Assembly: GCA_001916055.1 (NCBI GenBank)
Contig: MNRR01000034.1
Coordinates: forward strand, 1,162-32,367
Source: Clostridium sp. 28_12
Lineage (GTDB): Bacteria; Bacillota; Clostridia; TANB77; CAG-508
Length of the DNA stretch: 31,206 nucleotides
Direction: 5' to 3'
Shown: in pieces, positions 16,583 to 25,061 of the stretch
How the letters are laid out: every line of letters starts with the position of its first letter
Position numbering within the stretch: position 1 is the first letter of the stretch
The notes under the pieces: model-generated
Told to the model about the DNA's origin: nothing
Seen by the model: only the letters and a program-made list of their open reading frames with translations
The model's database searches: none
Position numbers and translations under genes: made by a program

Positions 16583-16617
16583 AAGATGGAAACTTTAAAT
16601 GGTTTCCATCTTTTTTT
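16583..16617 (+). terminator. Strong intrinsic terminator after the TasA-like gene
   Basis: Stem AAGATGGAAAC (16583-16593) / GTTTCCATCTT (16602-16612), 8-nt loop, then a run of T to 16617. It marks the end of the surface island. Confidence 0.92.
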
Positions 16618-16680
16618 GCACACGTGAGATCGCTTTTTTTCCGTGCATTGCACATGTGAGATCGCTTTTTTTCCGTGCAA
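16616..16680 (-). repeat. Two interspersed repeats, reverse orientation
   Basis: Units 16616-16647 and 16648-16680 read TTGCACACGTGAGATCGCTTTTTTTCCGTGCA(A), the reverse complement of the 1241 copy. They start on the last T of the terminator, as if inserted there. Confidence 0.88.
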
Positions 16681-16719
16681 TTTTGTCTAAAATAATCGAA
16701 AATTGTCGATGAAAAGTTG

Positions 16720-16748
16720 TTGACAAATAATATTATAAATTGTATAAT
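16720..16748 (+). promoter_or_regulatory. Consensus sigma-A promoter
   Basis: TTGACA (16720-16725), 17 bp, TATAAT (16743-16748), a perfect match. It drives the interrupted gene at 16876 through a leader of about 120 nt. Confidence 0.85.
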
Positions 16749-16765
16749 TAGGTCAGATTTTTTGT

Positions 16766-16847
16766 TGTGTTATTTCTTTTAACACATTAGTATTTTTATT
16801 ATTCAAATGAGGTTTTACTTCATACATTAATTAAATCTTTTTAGATT
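16766..16847 (+). other. Leader with three small hairpins
   Basis: TGTGTTA/TAACACA (16766-16786), ATGAGG/CTTCAT (16807-16823) and AATCT/AGATT (16834-16847) follow the promoter at 16720. No known riboswitch is recognised. The hairpins could stabilise the mRNA or regulate translation. Confidence 0.4.
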
Positions 16848-16875
16848 GAATCTATATAACAAGGAGGAAAAGAAT

Positions 16876-17247
16876 ATGAATGACAATAATGAATTATTAA
16901 TTCAAATATTACAGACATTAAATAATTTTCAATTGCAAACAGCAGCTTCATTTACTGAGTTAAGAAGTAAGGTTGAAGAAAATAAAAAAGAAATTGAAAT
17001 AAGTAGGCAAATTGAAAATGAGCATTGGCAAGAAAATTTAAGACGTTGGGAGTAAAATGATAGACGTTGGGAAGAAAACGAAAAGCGTTGGGAAGAAAAT
17101 AAAATACTTTGGAAGCAAAATACAAAAGATAGAGAAAGAGATCATAGTGAGTTACTGGATATATTACTCAAATTTGATATTACAATTTCTAAAAGAATCG
17201 GAGATCCGAATGCAGAAAAGATGGAAAAATACTTAAAAGTCAGATAA
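16876..17247 (+). pseudogene. Coiled-coil protein with RWEEN repeats, in-frame stop
   Basis: AAGGAGG (16861-16867) precedes ATG 16876. The frame reads 59 codons to TAA at 17053-17055, then continues in the same frame with NDRRWEENEKRWEENKILWKQN to a second stop at 17245-17247. The repeating [RK]RWEEN heptads bridge the stop (…NLRRWE-stop-NDRRWEENEKRW…), so a GAA-to-TAA change (E to stop) within a protein of about 123 residues is the simplest explanation. The N-terminal part is helical. Similar small proteins with a tandem RWEEN tail are common in Clostridia. The function is unknown. It could also be read as a shorter functional 59-residue protein. Confidence 0.7.
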
Positions 17248-17272
17248 TAAAAATTAACATAAAAAAGGATGC

Positions 17273-17301
17273 TTGACAAGTTTATCATAATTTGTTATAA
17301 T
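17273..17301 (+). promoter_or_regulatory. Consensus sigma-A promoter for rnj
   Basis: TTGACA (17273-17278), 17 bp, TATAAT (17296-17301), a perfect match. The resulting leader to the start codon at 17554 is about 245 nt. Confidence 0.85.
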
Positions 17302-17307
17302 CTATAA

Positions 17308-17553
17308 CAGATTGCCAAAGGGCAAAGATGAGATTTTATTTTAATGTATTAAAGAGAGCGAGAAAGAGAATAATTTAAGAGAGTGGAATAAAATAGAAAA
17401 AAGTGTATAAACATGGCAAGAATGTCATGTATAATATACTTTATTCTTTAATAGGAAAAATCAAATATTTTCTTATTATCAATGTTCTACTTATCTATTA
17501 ATGTACGTAAAATGAAATTCAATAGAGATTAAAGAGAGGAGAAAGTTTAGATT
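17308..17553 (+). other. Long leader of the RNase J mRNA
   Basis: No ORF is visible in this stretch. It holds a small hairpin TTGCC/GGCAA (17312-17325), a purine-rich AGAGAG-type segment (17351-17396), and a longer imperfect stem over 17402-17441 with ACATG/CATGT at its centre. T-box hallmarks (GGTGGNACCGCG, specifier loop) are absent. It may be a site for autoregulation or processing. Confidence 0.5.
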
Positions 17554-19479
17554 ATGACAGATGAAAACAATGCTCCAAAAGAAAATACAGGAGCAAACGT
17601 AGAAAAAGTAGAAACAATAAAAAAAAGAAGAACTAATTCAAAAGTTCAAGCAGAGAAGGGAAAAAATACAACAAGAAAAGCTAACACAAGAAGAAATTAT
17701 AACCGAAAAAATGAAGCAGAGAGTGTAGAAAACAAAAAAGAAATCAATGAAGAAAAAGTAGAAAGAAAGAGAGTAACAAGAGGAAGAACAAGAAAAACTT
17801 CAAATGATTCTATATTTCAAAAATCAAAATTAAAGATAATCCCATTAGGAGGATTACATGAGATAGGAAAAAATATAACAGTATTTGAATATGAAGATGA
17901 AATAATTGTTGTAGATTGTGGTATATCATTCCCAGAAGATGATATGTTGGGAATTGATTTAGTAATTCCAGATATAACATATTTAATAAAAAATCAAGAG
18001 AAAATAAAAGGAATGGTTATAACACATGGACATGAAGATCATATAGGAGGAATACCATATTTCTTAAAACAAATAAATGTGCCAATTTATGCAACAAGAT
18101 TAACAGTAGGGCTAATTAATAATAAATTAGAAGAACATAAATTATTAAGAAGCACAGATATGCATACAGTAAATCAAGGAGACATAATAAAATTAGGTAA
18201 GAATTTCAAAGTGGAATTTATAAGAAGTTCACATAGTATACCAGATTCAGTAATGCTAGCAATAACAACACCAGCTGGTACAATTTTACACACAGGAGAT
18301 TTTAAAGTAGATTACACACCAATTGATGGACAAATTATGAATTTTGGTAGAATTGCAGAATTAGGTCAACAAGGAATATTAGCATTAATGGCAGACAGCA
18401 CAAATGCTGAAAGAAAAGGATTTACAATGTCAGAAAGCTCTGTAGGAGAAGTATTTGAAAAACTATTTTTAAATTGCACAAAAAGAATTGTTGTAGCAAC
18501 ATTTGCATCAAATGTACACAGAATTCAACAAATTGTAAATTCAGCAGTAAAATATGGAAGAAAAATAGCAGTATGTGGAAGAAGTATGATAAATATGATT
18601 TCAACAGCTATTGAACTTGGATACATTGAATGTCCAGATAACTTATTTATAGATATAGATATGATTGGAAGCTATACAGATGACCAGCTTGTCATAATAA
18701 CAACAGGAAGTCAGGGTGAACCAATGTCTGCTTTAACAAGAATGGCTGCAGGAGATCATAGAAAAGTAAAAATAACACCAAATGACTTAATTATCATATC
18801 TGCAACTCCAATACCAGGAAATGAAAAATATGTATCAAAAGTAATTGACGATTTAATGCAATTAGGTGCGGAAGTTGTATATAGTGCTTTAGCTGATGTT
18901 CATGTTTCAGGACATGCTTGCCAAGAAGAACAAAAATTGATTTTAGCACTAGCAAAGCCAAAATACTTTATACCAGTTCATGGTGAATATAGACAGTTAA
19001 GAGCACACCAAGAAACAGCAGAACTAATGGGAATAGATAAAGATAATATTTTCATGTTAACAAATGGTAGAGTACTAGAGATAGATTCAGAAGAAGCAAG
19101 ATTTAATGGTTCTGTTCCAAGTGGAAGAGTATTAGTAGATGGACTTGGAGTTGGTGATGTTGGAAATATAGTTTTAAGAGATAGACAACATCTCGCACAA
19201 GATGGACTTATAGTTATTGTATTAACAATGGATTCTCAAACAGGAGAAGTTGTTGCAGGACCAGATGTAATTTCTAGAGGATTCGTATATGTTAGAGAAT
19301 CAGAAAATTTAATGGATGATGTAAAAAGTGTAGTAAGACACGAAGTTGCAAAATGTGAAGAAAGAGGAATTCGCGATTGGTCAACTATAAAATCAACTGT
19401 TAAAGAAAACTTACGTGATTATTTGTTTATTAAAACAAAGAGAAACCCAATGATTATACCAATTATAATGGAAGTTTAG
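17554..19479 (+). CDS. rnj: Ribonuclease J (metallo-beta-lactamase fold)
   Basis: It encodes 641 residues. RNase J is a zinc-dependent endo-/5'-3' exoribonuclease that matures rRNA and degrades mRNA in the cytoplasm. The metallo-beta-lactamase motif HGHEDH is at 158-163, with HTGDFK (246-251), HVSGHA (450-455) and PVHGEYR around 474-480 (beta-CASP motifs). Usual length is about 555; the surplus is a Lys/Arg/Asn/Glu-rich N-terminal extension of about 85 residues, probably disordered and RNA-binding. The start is supported by GGAGAAAG (17538-17545). Expected transcription is from 17273 through a 245-nt leader. gltX follows after 40 bp. Confidence 0.95.
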   Translation: MTDENNAPKENTGANVEKVETIKKRRTNSKVQAEKGKNTTRKANTRRNYNRKNEAESVENKKEINEEKVERKRVTRGRTRKTSNDSIFQKSKLKIIPLGGLHEIGKNITVFEYEDEIIVVDCGISFPEDDMLGIDLVIPDITYLIKNQEKIKGMVITHGHEDHIGGIPYFLKQINVPIYATRLTVGLINNKLEEHKLLRSTDMHTVNQGDIIKLGKNFKVEFIRSSHSIPDSVMLAITTPAGTILHTGDFKVDYTPIDGQIMNFGRIAELGQQGILALMADSTNAERKGFTMSESSVGEVFEKLFLNCTKRIVVATFASNVHRIQQIVNSAVKYGRKIAVCGRSMINMISTAIELGYIECPDNLFIDIDMIGSYTDDQLVIITTGSQGEPMSALTRMAAGDHRKVKITPNDLIIISATPIPGNEKYVSKVIDDLMQLGAEVVYSALADVHVSGHACQEEQKLILALAKPKYFIPVHGEYRQLRAHQETAELMGIDKDNIFMLTNGRVLEIDSEEARFNGSVPSGRVLVDGLGVGDVGNIVLRDRQHLAQDGLIVIVLTMDSQTGEVVAGPDVISRGFVYVRESENLMDDVKSVVRHEVAKCEERGIRDWSTIKSTVKENLRDYLFIKTKRNPMIIPIIMEV

Positions 19480-19519
19480 AAAAAATTATAGAACTAAATG
19501 AACCATAAGGAGGAAGAAA

Positions 19520-21117
19520 ATGGATTACAAAGATTTAGCAAATTTAATCTTTCCAGATGCGAAAGAAATATCATATTATGAAGAAAAATATCCTGAAAGA
19601 AATTTACCAGAAGGAGCAGTTGTTACAAGATTTGCTCCTAGTCCAACAGGATTTGTACATATAGGTGGATTATATCAAGCCTTAGTTGCAAGAACTGTTG
19701 CAGAAAAAACAGGTGGAGTATTTTTCTTAAGAGTTGAAGATACAGACCAAAAAAGAGAAGTAGAAAATGGAGTAACAGGGATAGTAAATTCTTTAAAAGA
19801 TTTTGATATGGCACCAGACGAAGGAATGATTTCAGACACAGAAGAAATCGGAAATTATGGACCATATAAGCAAAGTCTTAGAAAAGAGATATACCAAGCA
19901 TATGCAAAATACTTGCTAGAACAAGGAAAAGCATATCCATGTTTCTGTACACCAGATGATTTAGAGGAAATAAGAAATAAACAAGAAGCTGCAAAACTAA
20001 GAACAGGATATTATGGTGTTTGGGCAAAATGCAGAAATCTTTCTGTTGAAGAAATGGCTGAAAAAGTTAAGGCAGGAGAACCATATATAATTAGATTCAA
20101 ATCACCAGGTAGAGAAGATAGAAAAATCAAACATAAAGATGTTATAAAAGGAAATGTTGATTTCCCAGAAAATGACCAAGACATAATTATAATAAAATCA
20201 GATGGTCTTCCAACATATCACTTTGCACATGCAATTGATGATCATTTAATGCATACAACACATGTAATTAGAAGCGATGAATGGTTATCATCAGTACCAT
20301 TACATTTGCAATTATTCCATGAATTGGGATTTAAAGCACCAAAATACGCACATATATCACCAATCATGAAAAATGACAATGGTGGAAAACGTAAACTAAG
20401 TAAAAGAAAAGACCCAGAAGCAGCAGTTTCATATTATAAAGAACAAGGAATTCCAACAGATGCAGTAAAAGAATATTTATTAAATATTGCGAATTCTACA
20501 TTCGAAAATTGGAGAAGAGCAAATTCAGATAAAAAAATTGAAGAATTTGATTTTCAATTAAATAAGATGAGTGTAAGTGGTGCCTTATTTGATATGATAA
20601 AATTATTAGATATTGGAAAAACAGTAATTTCTAAAATGACTGCAGAAGATGTGTATGAAAAATCATTAAAGTGGGCAGAAGAATATGATAATGAACTTGC
20701 AGACTTATTAAAAGATAAGGAATATGCTTTAAAAATATTTGGAATTGAAAGAGGAAATAAAAAGCCAAGAAAAGATATTGCAAAATGGTCTGATGTTAAA
20801 GAAAATATTTCATATATGTATGATTCTGAATTTTACAAAAATACTCAAGAATATCCATATCAACCAGCAATTTCAAATAAAGAAGATATTTCTAAAATAT
20901 TAGATTTATATATTGAAAAATACTATATGCTAAAGAAGTAAAAGAATTCAAAGCAAATCCAGGAATGTATAAAGCTCATGTTGGTGATGTAAGTACAGTT
21001 TTAAGAGTTGCTTTAACTTCAAGAACTAATACACCTGATATGTATGAAATAATGCAAGTTCTTGGAAAAGACAGAATTGCCAAACGTTTCGAAGTGGCTA
21101 AAACAAATTTAAAATAA
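19520..21117 (+). pseudogene. gltX: Glutamyl-tRNA synthetase, frame broken near the C-terminus
   Basis: It attaches glutamate to tRNA in the cytoplasm. HIGH-type PSPTGFVHIGG (40-50) and KLSKR (292-296) are intact. The first frame stops at 20939-20941 after 473 residues, in the middle of the anticodon-binding domain. The sequence following in the -1 frame, AKEVKEFKANPGMYKAHVGDV…RVALTSRTNTPDMYEIMQVLGKDRIAKRF…, is a perfectly normal GluRS C-terminus ending at 21115-21117. One missing base (or two extra) near 20925-20935 explains it. Because the enzyme is essential, a base-call error is more likely than gene loss. AAGGAGG (19508-19514) precedes the start. Confidence 0.9.
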
Positions 21118-21181
21118 TAGAATTTAATTGCAGATAAGCAAAGGTGTATAAAGTTACTTAAATGAAAAGGAGGAATTCAAT

Positions 21182-21370
21182 ATGGATTACAACATTGGAG
21201 ATATAGTTAGAACTAAAAAACCACATCCATGTGGAAGTAAACTATGGGAAATAACCAGAGTTGGTGTTGATTTTAAACTAAAATGCCAAGGGTGTGGACA
21301 TATTGTAGTTCTAGAAAGACCTAAAGCATTAAAAGCAATAACTAAAATAGAGAAAAGAGCAGACTCATAG
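21182..21370 (+). CDS. DUF951 family protein
   Basis: It encodes 62 residues with AAAGGAGG before the ATG. The sequence IGDIVRTKKPHPCGSKLWEITRVGVDFKLKCQGCG is diagnostic: KKPHPCG…W-V-R-G-D-[FI]-K-KC-GC is the DUF951 signature, with three Cys that may bind metal. The function is unknown; the family is widespread in Firmicutes near ysxC, serS or parB. The stop lies inside a hairpin, and the gene overlaps the convergent ysxC by 6 bp. Confidence 0.9.
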   Translation: MDYNIGDIVRTKKPHPCGSKLWEITRVGVDFKLKCQGCGHIVVLERPKALKAITKIEKRADS

Positions 21371-21383
21371 AGTTTGCTCTTTT
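21353..21383. terminator. Bidirectional terminator between DUF951 and ysxC
   Basis: Stem AAAAGAGCA (21353-21361) / TGCTCTTTT (21375-21383), with an inner ACTC/GAGT pair and ATA loop. Both convergent genes end inside it. Confidence 0.75.
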
Positions 21384-21961
21384 AAATAAGATTCAATTAC
21401 TTTCCAAACTTCATCACTATAAACTTTTCTCTCTGAAGAAAATGGAAGAGTTGTAATATCACCAATAGGGTTAAGTTGCTTTTGGATGTTTTGGGTAGCA
21501 TTATCAACTTTAGTTTTGGCAATCTTATCAGCTTTATTGGTCAAAATCATACAAGGAAGACCACTTCTTATAACATAATCATACATTAAAAAATCATTAG
21601 AAGTAGGGTCATGCCTAATATCAACTAAAAATATAATAAGACAGATTTCCTTGCGAGTTTTTAAATAATGTTCAATGAATTCTCCAACTTTAATTTGTTC
21701 TTGTTTTGACATTTTGCTATAACCATAACCAGGTAAGTCAACAAAATAAAACAAATCATCAATATTATAAAAATTCAGTTGGCGAGTTTTACCAGGTTCG
21801 CTACTTGTACGAGCAAGTTTCTTTCTATTAATCATAGTATTAATAAAACTAGATTTTCCAACATTTGACTTTCCAACTAGAACTACTTCTGGTAATCCGT
21901 TTTTAGGATATTGATTTTCTCTAACAGCAGAGATTTCAAATTTCGGATTTTTAACTATCAT
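21365..21961 (-). CDS. ysxC: Ribosome biogenesis GTPase YsxC/EngB
   Basis: It encodes 198 residues. It assists late assembly of the 50S ribosomal subunit in the cytoplasm. G1 is GKSNVGKSS (30-38), G2 lies at RTSSEPGKTRQLNFY, G3 is DLPGYGYS (75-82), G4 is TNKADK (141-146) and G5 is SSE (175-177), all in EngB form. Length matches the family. It is transcribed away from gltX/DUF951 and lies downstream of serS on the same strand; AAGGAA stands before the start on the minus strand. Confidence 0.97.
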   Translation of the reverse strand: MIVKNPKFEISAVRENQYPKNGLPEVVLVGKSNVGKSSFINTMINRKKLARTSSEPGKTRQLNFYNIDDLFYFVDLPGYGYSKMSKQEQIKVGEFIEHYLKTRKEICLIIFLVDIRHDPTSNDFLMYDYVIRSGLPCMILTNKADKIAKTKVDNATQNIQKQLNPIGDITTLPFSSERKVYSDEVWKVIESYLKEQTL

Positions 21962-21991
21962 AATATATAAATTCCTTTCTTACACCAATGA

Positions 21992-22042
21992 AACCAGTTC
22001 TTTGCTATGCATTTTAAAATTTTGCACCGATAAGAACTGGTT
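21992..22042 (-). other. 11-bp inverted repeat between serS and ysxC
   Basis: AACCAGTTCTT (21992-22002) pairs perfectly with AAGAACTGGTT (22032-22042); the 29-nt loop contains the palindrome ATTTTAAAAT (22011-22020). There is no T-run on either strand, so it may be a weak terminator or a processing/stability element. Confidence 0.5.
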
Positions 22043-22054
22043 CTAAATGTTTCT

Positions 22055-23344
22055 TTATTTTTTTACAGGTACTAATTTAGCTTTTCCACCCATATATGGT
22101 CTTAAAATTTCTGGAACAGTAATAGTTCCATCTTCATTATAATTGTTTTCGATAACTGCAATTAATCCTCTAGGAGTGGCAACAACTGTATTATTTAATG
22201 TATGAACATAGTAATTTCCTTTTTCTCCTTTTGCACGAATGCCTAAACGTCTAGCTTGAGCATCACCTAAAGTAGAACAACTACAAACTTCAAAATATTT
22301 TTGTTGACGAGGACTCCAAGCTTCAATATCACATGATTTAACTTTTAAATCAGCCAAATCTCCTGAGCAACAGTCTAATTGTCTAACAGGAACATTGAAA
22401 CTTCTAAATAGATCAACACTTAGTTTCCACATTTTATTATACCAGTTCATAGAATCTTCTGGTTCACAAAGAACAATCATTTCTTGTTTTTCAAATTGAT
22501 GAACACGATATAATCCCCTTTCTTCAAGACCATGTGAACCAATTTCTTTTCTAAAGCAAGGAGAATATGATGTCATCATTATTGGCAAATCAGATTTTTT
22601 AATAATTTGACCTTTAAATTTTCCAATCATAGAATGTTCAGAAGTACCAATTAAATATAGGTCTTCACCTTCAATCTTATACATCATAGCATCCATTTCT
22701 TCAAAACTCATTACACCTGTAACAACATCAGAACGAATCATAAATGGTGGAATACAGTAGGTGAAACCATTATCAATCATGTAATCTCTAGCATATGCAA
22801 GCATTGCTTCATGTAATCTTGCAATATCGCCAATTAAATAATAGAATCCCATACCACTAGTTCTTCCAGCACTTTCTTTATCTAAACCATTGAAAGTATT
22901 TATAATATCTGCATGATGTGGAATTTCATAATTTGGGACTGTTGGTTCACCAAATTTTTGAACTTCTACATTTTCACTATCATCTTTTCCAATAGGAACA
23001 CTTGCATCCATTATATTAGGAATTTTCATCATTCTTTCTTTTATTTCTTCAGAATATTTTTCTTCAAGAGCTTCATTTTCTTCAAGAGCTGCATTTATTT
23101 TTTGAACTTCTTGTCTTAATTTTTCAGCATCTTCTTTTTGACCAGCTTTCATAAGTTGTCCGACTTGTTCACTTGTTTTTTTTCTATCAGCTCTTAAATT
23201 ATCTCCATTCAATTTTGCTTCTCTATTTTTTTTATCTAATTCTAAAACTTCATCAACTAAAACTAATTTTTGGTCTTGAAATTTTTTCTTAATATTATCT
23301 TTTACCAAATCTGGGTTTTCTCTAATCAACTTAATATCTATCAT
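22055..23344 (-). CDS. serS: Seryl-tRNA synthetase
   Basis: It encodes 429 residues from the ATG at 23344 (AAAGGGATTGAG before it); an upstream extension to 23389 would start at or before the expected transcription start and is dropped. The N-terminal tRNA-binding coiled coil is at about 25-110. The class II core carries motif 2, FRKEIGSHGLEERGLYRVHQFEK (about 264-286), and motif 3 around TLNNTVVATPRGLIAVIENN (about 382-400). The enzyme attaches serine to tRNA-Ser in the cytoplasm. Length and motifs are normal. Confidence 0.97.
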   Translation of the reverse strand: MIDIKLIRENPDLVKDNIKKKFQDQKLVLVDEVLELDKKNREAKLNGDNLRADRKKTSEQVGQLMKAGQKEDAEKLRQEVQKINAALEENEALEEKYSEEIKERMMKIPNIMDASVPIGKDDSENVEVQKFGEPTVPNYEIPHHADIINTFNGLDKESAGRTSGMGFYYLIGDIARLHEAMLAYARDYMIDNGFTYCIPPFMIRSDVVTGVMSFEEMDAMMYKIEGEDLYLIGTSEHSMIGKFKGQIIKKSDLPIMMTSYSPCFRKEIGSHGLEERGLYRVHQFEKQEMIVLCEPEDSMNWYNKMWKLSVDLFRSFNVPVRQLDCCSGDLADLKVKSCDIEAWSPRQQKYFEVCSCSTLGDAQARRLGIRAKGEKGNYYVHTLNNTVVATPRGLIAVIENNYNEDGTITVPEILRPYMGGKAKLVPVKK

Positions 23345-23377
23345 TTTTCTCAATCCCTTTCTTACATTAATGCTGAT

Positions 23378-23406
23378 ATTATATAACAAAAGTCCGGAAA
23401 TATCAA
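23378..23406 (-). promoter_or_regulatory. Sigma-A promoter for serS
   Basis: On the minus strand, TTGATA (23406-23401), 17 bp, TATAAT (23383-23378). The predicted mRNA starts about 25 bp before the serS start codon, so no T-box leader fits there. Confidence 0.75.
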
Positions 23407-23457
23407 TAAAAATTAAATAATTTGTAAATAATAAGCTAAAGAGAAAGGAAGATAAAA

Positions 23458-24300
23458 ATGAATTTATTATGGGAAATTATCCAATTTTTATTTTATGCAG
23501 GATTGATTGTAGTTATATCTAAGGAAATATTAGTAAGAACTTTAAGAAGTTTGGCAGAAAACCTAAAATTAAAGCCAAAAACAGTTGGCGATATCGCGGG
23601 AATTGCAACATCTGTACCAGAACTATTAACAATAAGTGCTGCAAGTATTAATGGTTTAATAGGTGCGGGCATTTATAATGTTTTAAGTTCGAATGTAATA
23701 AATTTAATTCAATATGTTGGCGCAATTACCTTAAATAAAAATCATAAATCGTTACAAAATAAAGCAATAAAAGTTGATATATATTTGGTTTTAATAACAA
23801 TATTATTACCTTTACTTTTTAGCTTTATGAAAAGTGAGTTAAGCATTGTAATGGTACCAATTTTGTTTATTTTATATCTAGGCTTTAAGAAAGTAAACAA
23901 TGATGTGCACCAGTTGTATTTGCCAAAAGAAGATGATGAATCAGAGCAACTAGAAAAAAAGACAGAAATCTCAAAAAAATCAACTAAAATAAAATTAATA
24001 AGAGACGTAGTGTTATTAATCGCAACAGGAGTATTATTATTTTTTATAGGTGAATGGCTAGGGAACACCTTAGACACACTTTGTGTAGTTTTCAATATAC
24101 CAGAAATAGTTATTGGAATTATTCTAGGTTTTGTAACAAGCATACCAGAATTAATTACATTCTTCGAAGCGCAAAAACATCATAAAACTATCAGCAACAA
24201 TAATATGCATGGGGTTGTCGAGGCAACAAATAATTTGCTTATGTCAAATATGATGAATTTATTCATTATACAATCAATAGGGATATTATTGCACACGTGA
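23458..24300 (+). CDS. Na+/Ca2+ exchanger family (CaCA) membrane protein
   Basis: It encodes 280 residues; GAAAGGAAG precedes the ATG. Two inverted alpha-repeats are visible: GIATSVPELLTISAASINGL…NVLSSNVINL (48-83) and GFVTSIPELITFFEAQ…VVEATNNLLMSNMMNL (224-268), matching the G-[TA]-S-x-P-E / N-x-x-x-S-N pattern that binds ions in this family. About ten hydrophobic helices are split by an acidic cytoplasmic loop (150-180). The substrate ion (Ca2+, Na+ or another cation) cannot be told. The last residues LLHT and the stop are encoded inside a 33-bp interspersed repeat. Confidence 0.85.
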   Translation: MNLLWEIIQFLFYAGLIVVISKEILVRTLRSLAENLKLKPKTVGDIAGIATSVPELLTISAASINGLIGAGIYNVLSSNVINLIQYVGAITLNKNHKSLQNKAIKVDIYLVLITILLPLLFSFMKSELSIVMVPILFILYLGFKKVNNDVHQLYLPKEDDESEQLEKKTEISKKSTKIKLIRDVVLLIATGVLLFFIGEWLGNTLDTLCVVFNIPEIVIGIILGFVTSIPELITFFEAQKHHKTISNNNMHGVVEATNNLLMSNMMNLFIIQSIGILLHT

Positions 24301-24387
24301 GATCGCTTTTTTTCCGTGCAAAACTGCACCGATTATCTCGCTTTTTTTTCGTGCAATGCACACCTGAGATCGCTTTTTTTCTGTGCA
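24289..24387 (-). repeat. Three interspersed repeats, reverse orientation
   Basis: Units 24289-24321, 24325-24355 and 24357-24387. The first and third have the GAGATCGC core, while the middle one reads CGATTATCTCGC and matches the 5251 unit. The first overlaps the end of the exchanger gene. Confidence 0.88.
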
Positions 24388-24388
24388 G

Positions 24389-24418
24389 TGGATAAATATA
24401 GAAAACGATGCATATAAT
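24389..24418 (+). promoter_or_regulatory. Possible promoter for DUF2508-bofA
   Basis: TGGATA (24389-24394), 18 bp, TATAAT (24413-24418). The -35 is weak (4 of 6 bases). Confidence 0.4.
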
Positions 24419-24447
24419 AGTATAAATTGAAATGAGAGAGGGAGAAA

Positions 24448-24735
24448 ATGCAAGAAGAATATTTAATTAATAAAATGCTAAAAAGCAAGACTGATAAAGA
24501 ATTAGAAGAAGAACTAATGAGAATTATCAGTGAAACTAAAAGAATACTAGAAGTAGCAAGATGCAATTTTGAGTTTGCAGAAGATGAGCTGATTGATTAC
24601 TATGTTTATCAGATAAAGGCTCATCAATCAAGACTTGATTATTTAATAAAAATTGCTAAAAGTAAGAAAATAAAAGTTGATAGAGAAGCGGAATTAAAAT
24701 CACGAATATTTGATAAAAAGAATATAGCTGGTTAA
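24448..24735 (+). CDS. DUF2508 family protein (YaaL-like)
   Basis: It encodes 95 residues; GAGGGAG precedes the ATG. The protein is helical: an N-terminal charged helix, then EVARCNFEFAEDELIDYYVYQIKAHQSRLDYLIKIAK, which has the ELIDYYxYQIKAxxxxLDYLI signature of DUF2508. In B. subtilis the homologue yaaL sits directly before bofA, as here. The function is unknown. A terminator-like hairpin separates it from bofA. Confidence 0.88.
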   Translation: MQEEYLINKMLKSKTDKELEEELMRIISETKRILEVARCNFEFAEDELIDYYVYQIKAHQSRLDYLIKIAKSKKIKVDREAELKSRIFDKKNIAG

Positions 24736-24764
24736 AGAATAATTACGTATAAAACAACATAAGG

Positions 24765-24792
24765 ATAGTAGTAATAATTACTACTATTTTTT
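24765..24792 (+). terminator. Intrinsic terminator/attenuator before bofA
   Basis: Stem ATAGTAGTAA (24765-24774) / TTACTACTAT (24778-24787) with a 3-nt loop and a run of six T (24787-24792). The bofA ribosome binding site TGAGGTGAT begins immediately after. Confidence 0.85.
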
Positions 24793-24803
24793 GAGGTGAT
24801 AAT

Positions 24804-25061
24804 ATGAATATAAATATTCTTGTAATTATATCTTGTATTTGTATGCTATTTATTATAGGGAGAATTTTTATAATTCCAATTAGAAAAATTTTAAAGCTTG
24901 TATTTAATTCAATTTTAGGTGGTGTATGCATAATTATAATCAATTGGATAGGAGGTATATGGGGATTTCATATAGGACTGAATTTCTTTACATCATTATG
25001 GGTTGGAATTTTAGGTGTTCCTGGTGCAATATTTTTAATTATATTGAAGCTGATTTTATAG
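24804..25061 (+). CDS. bofA: Pro-sigma-K processing inhibitor BofA family
   Basis: It encodes 85 residues; TGAGGTGAT precedes the ATG. Two or three hydrophobic helices fill the chain, and the C-terminus LNFFTSLWVGILGVPGAIFLIILKLIL has the G-[IL]-x-G-[VI]-P-G motif of BofA, the integral membrane protein that holds the SpoIVFB protease inactive during spore formation in Bacillus. In Clostridia the homologue is kept even where SpoIVFB is absent, so its exact role there is open. Family, length and neighbour (DUF2508) all agree. Confidence 0.88.
   Translation: MNINILVIISCICMLFIIGRIFIIPIRKILKLVFNSILGGVCIIIINWIGGIWGFHIGLNFFTSLWVGILGVPGAIFLIILKLIL

Noticed and set aside
17308..17553. T-box or riboswitch before RNase J
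   Set aside because: No T-box core (GGTGGNACCGCG) and no known aptamer sequence; the downstream gene is not an aminoacyl-tRNA synthetase.
20905..20941. Programmed -1 frameshift in gltX
   Set aside because: No X-XXY-YYZ slippery site in the usable interval and no obvious downstream pseudoknot; GluRS is not known to use one.
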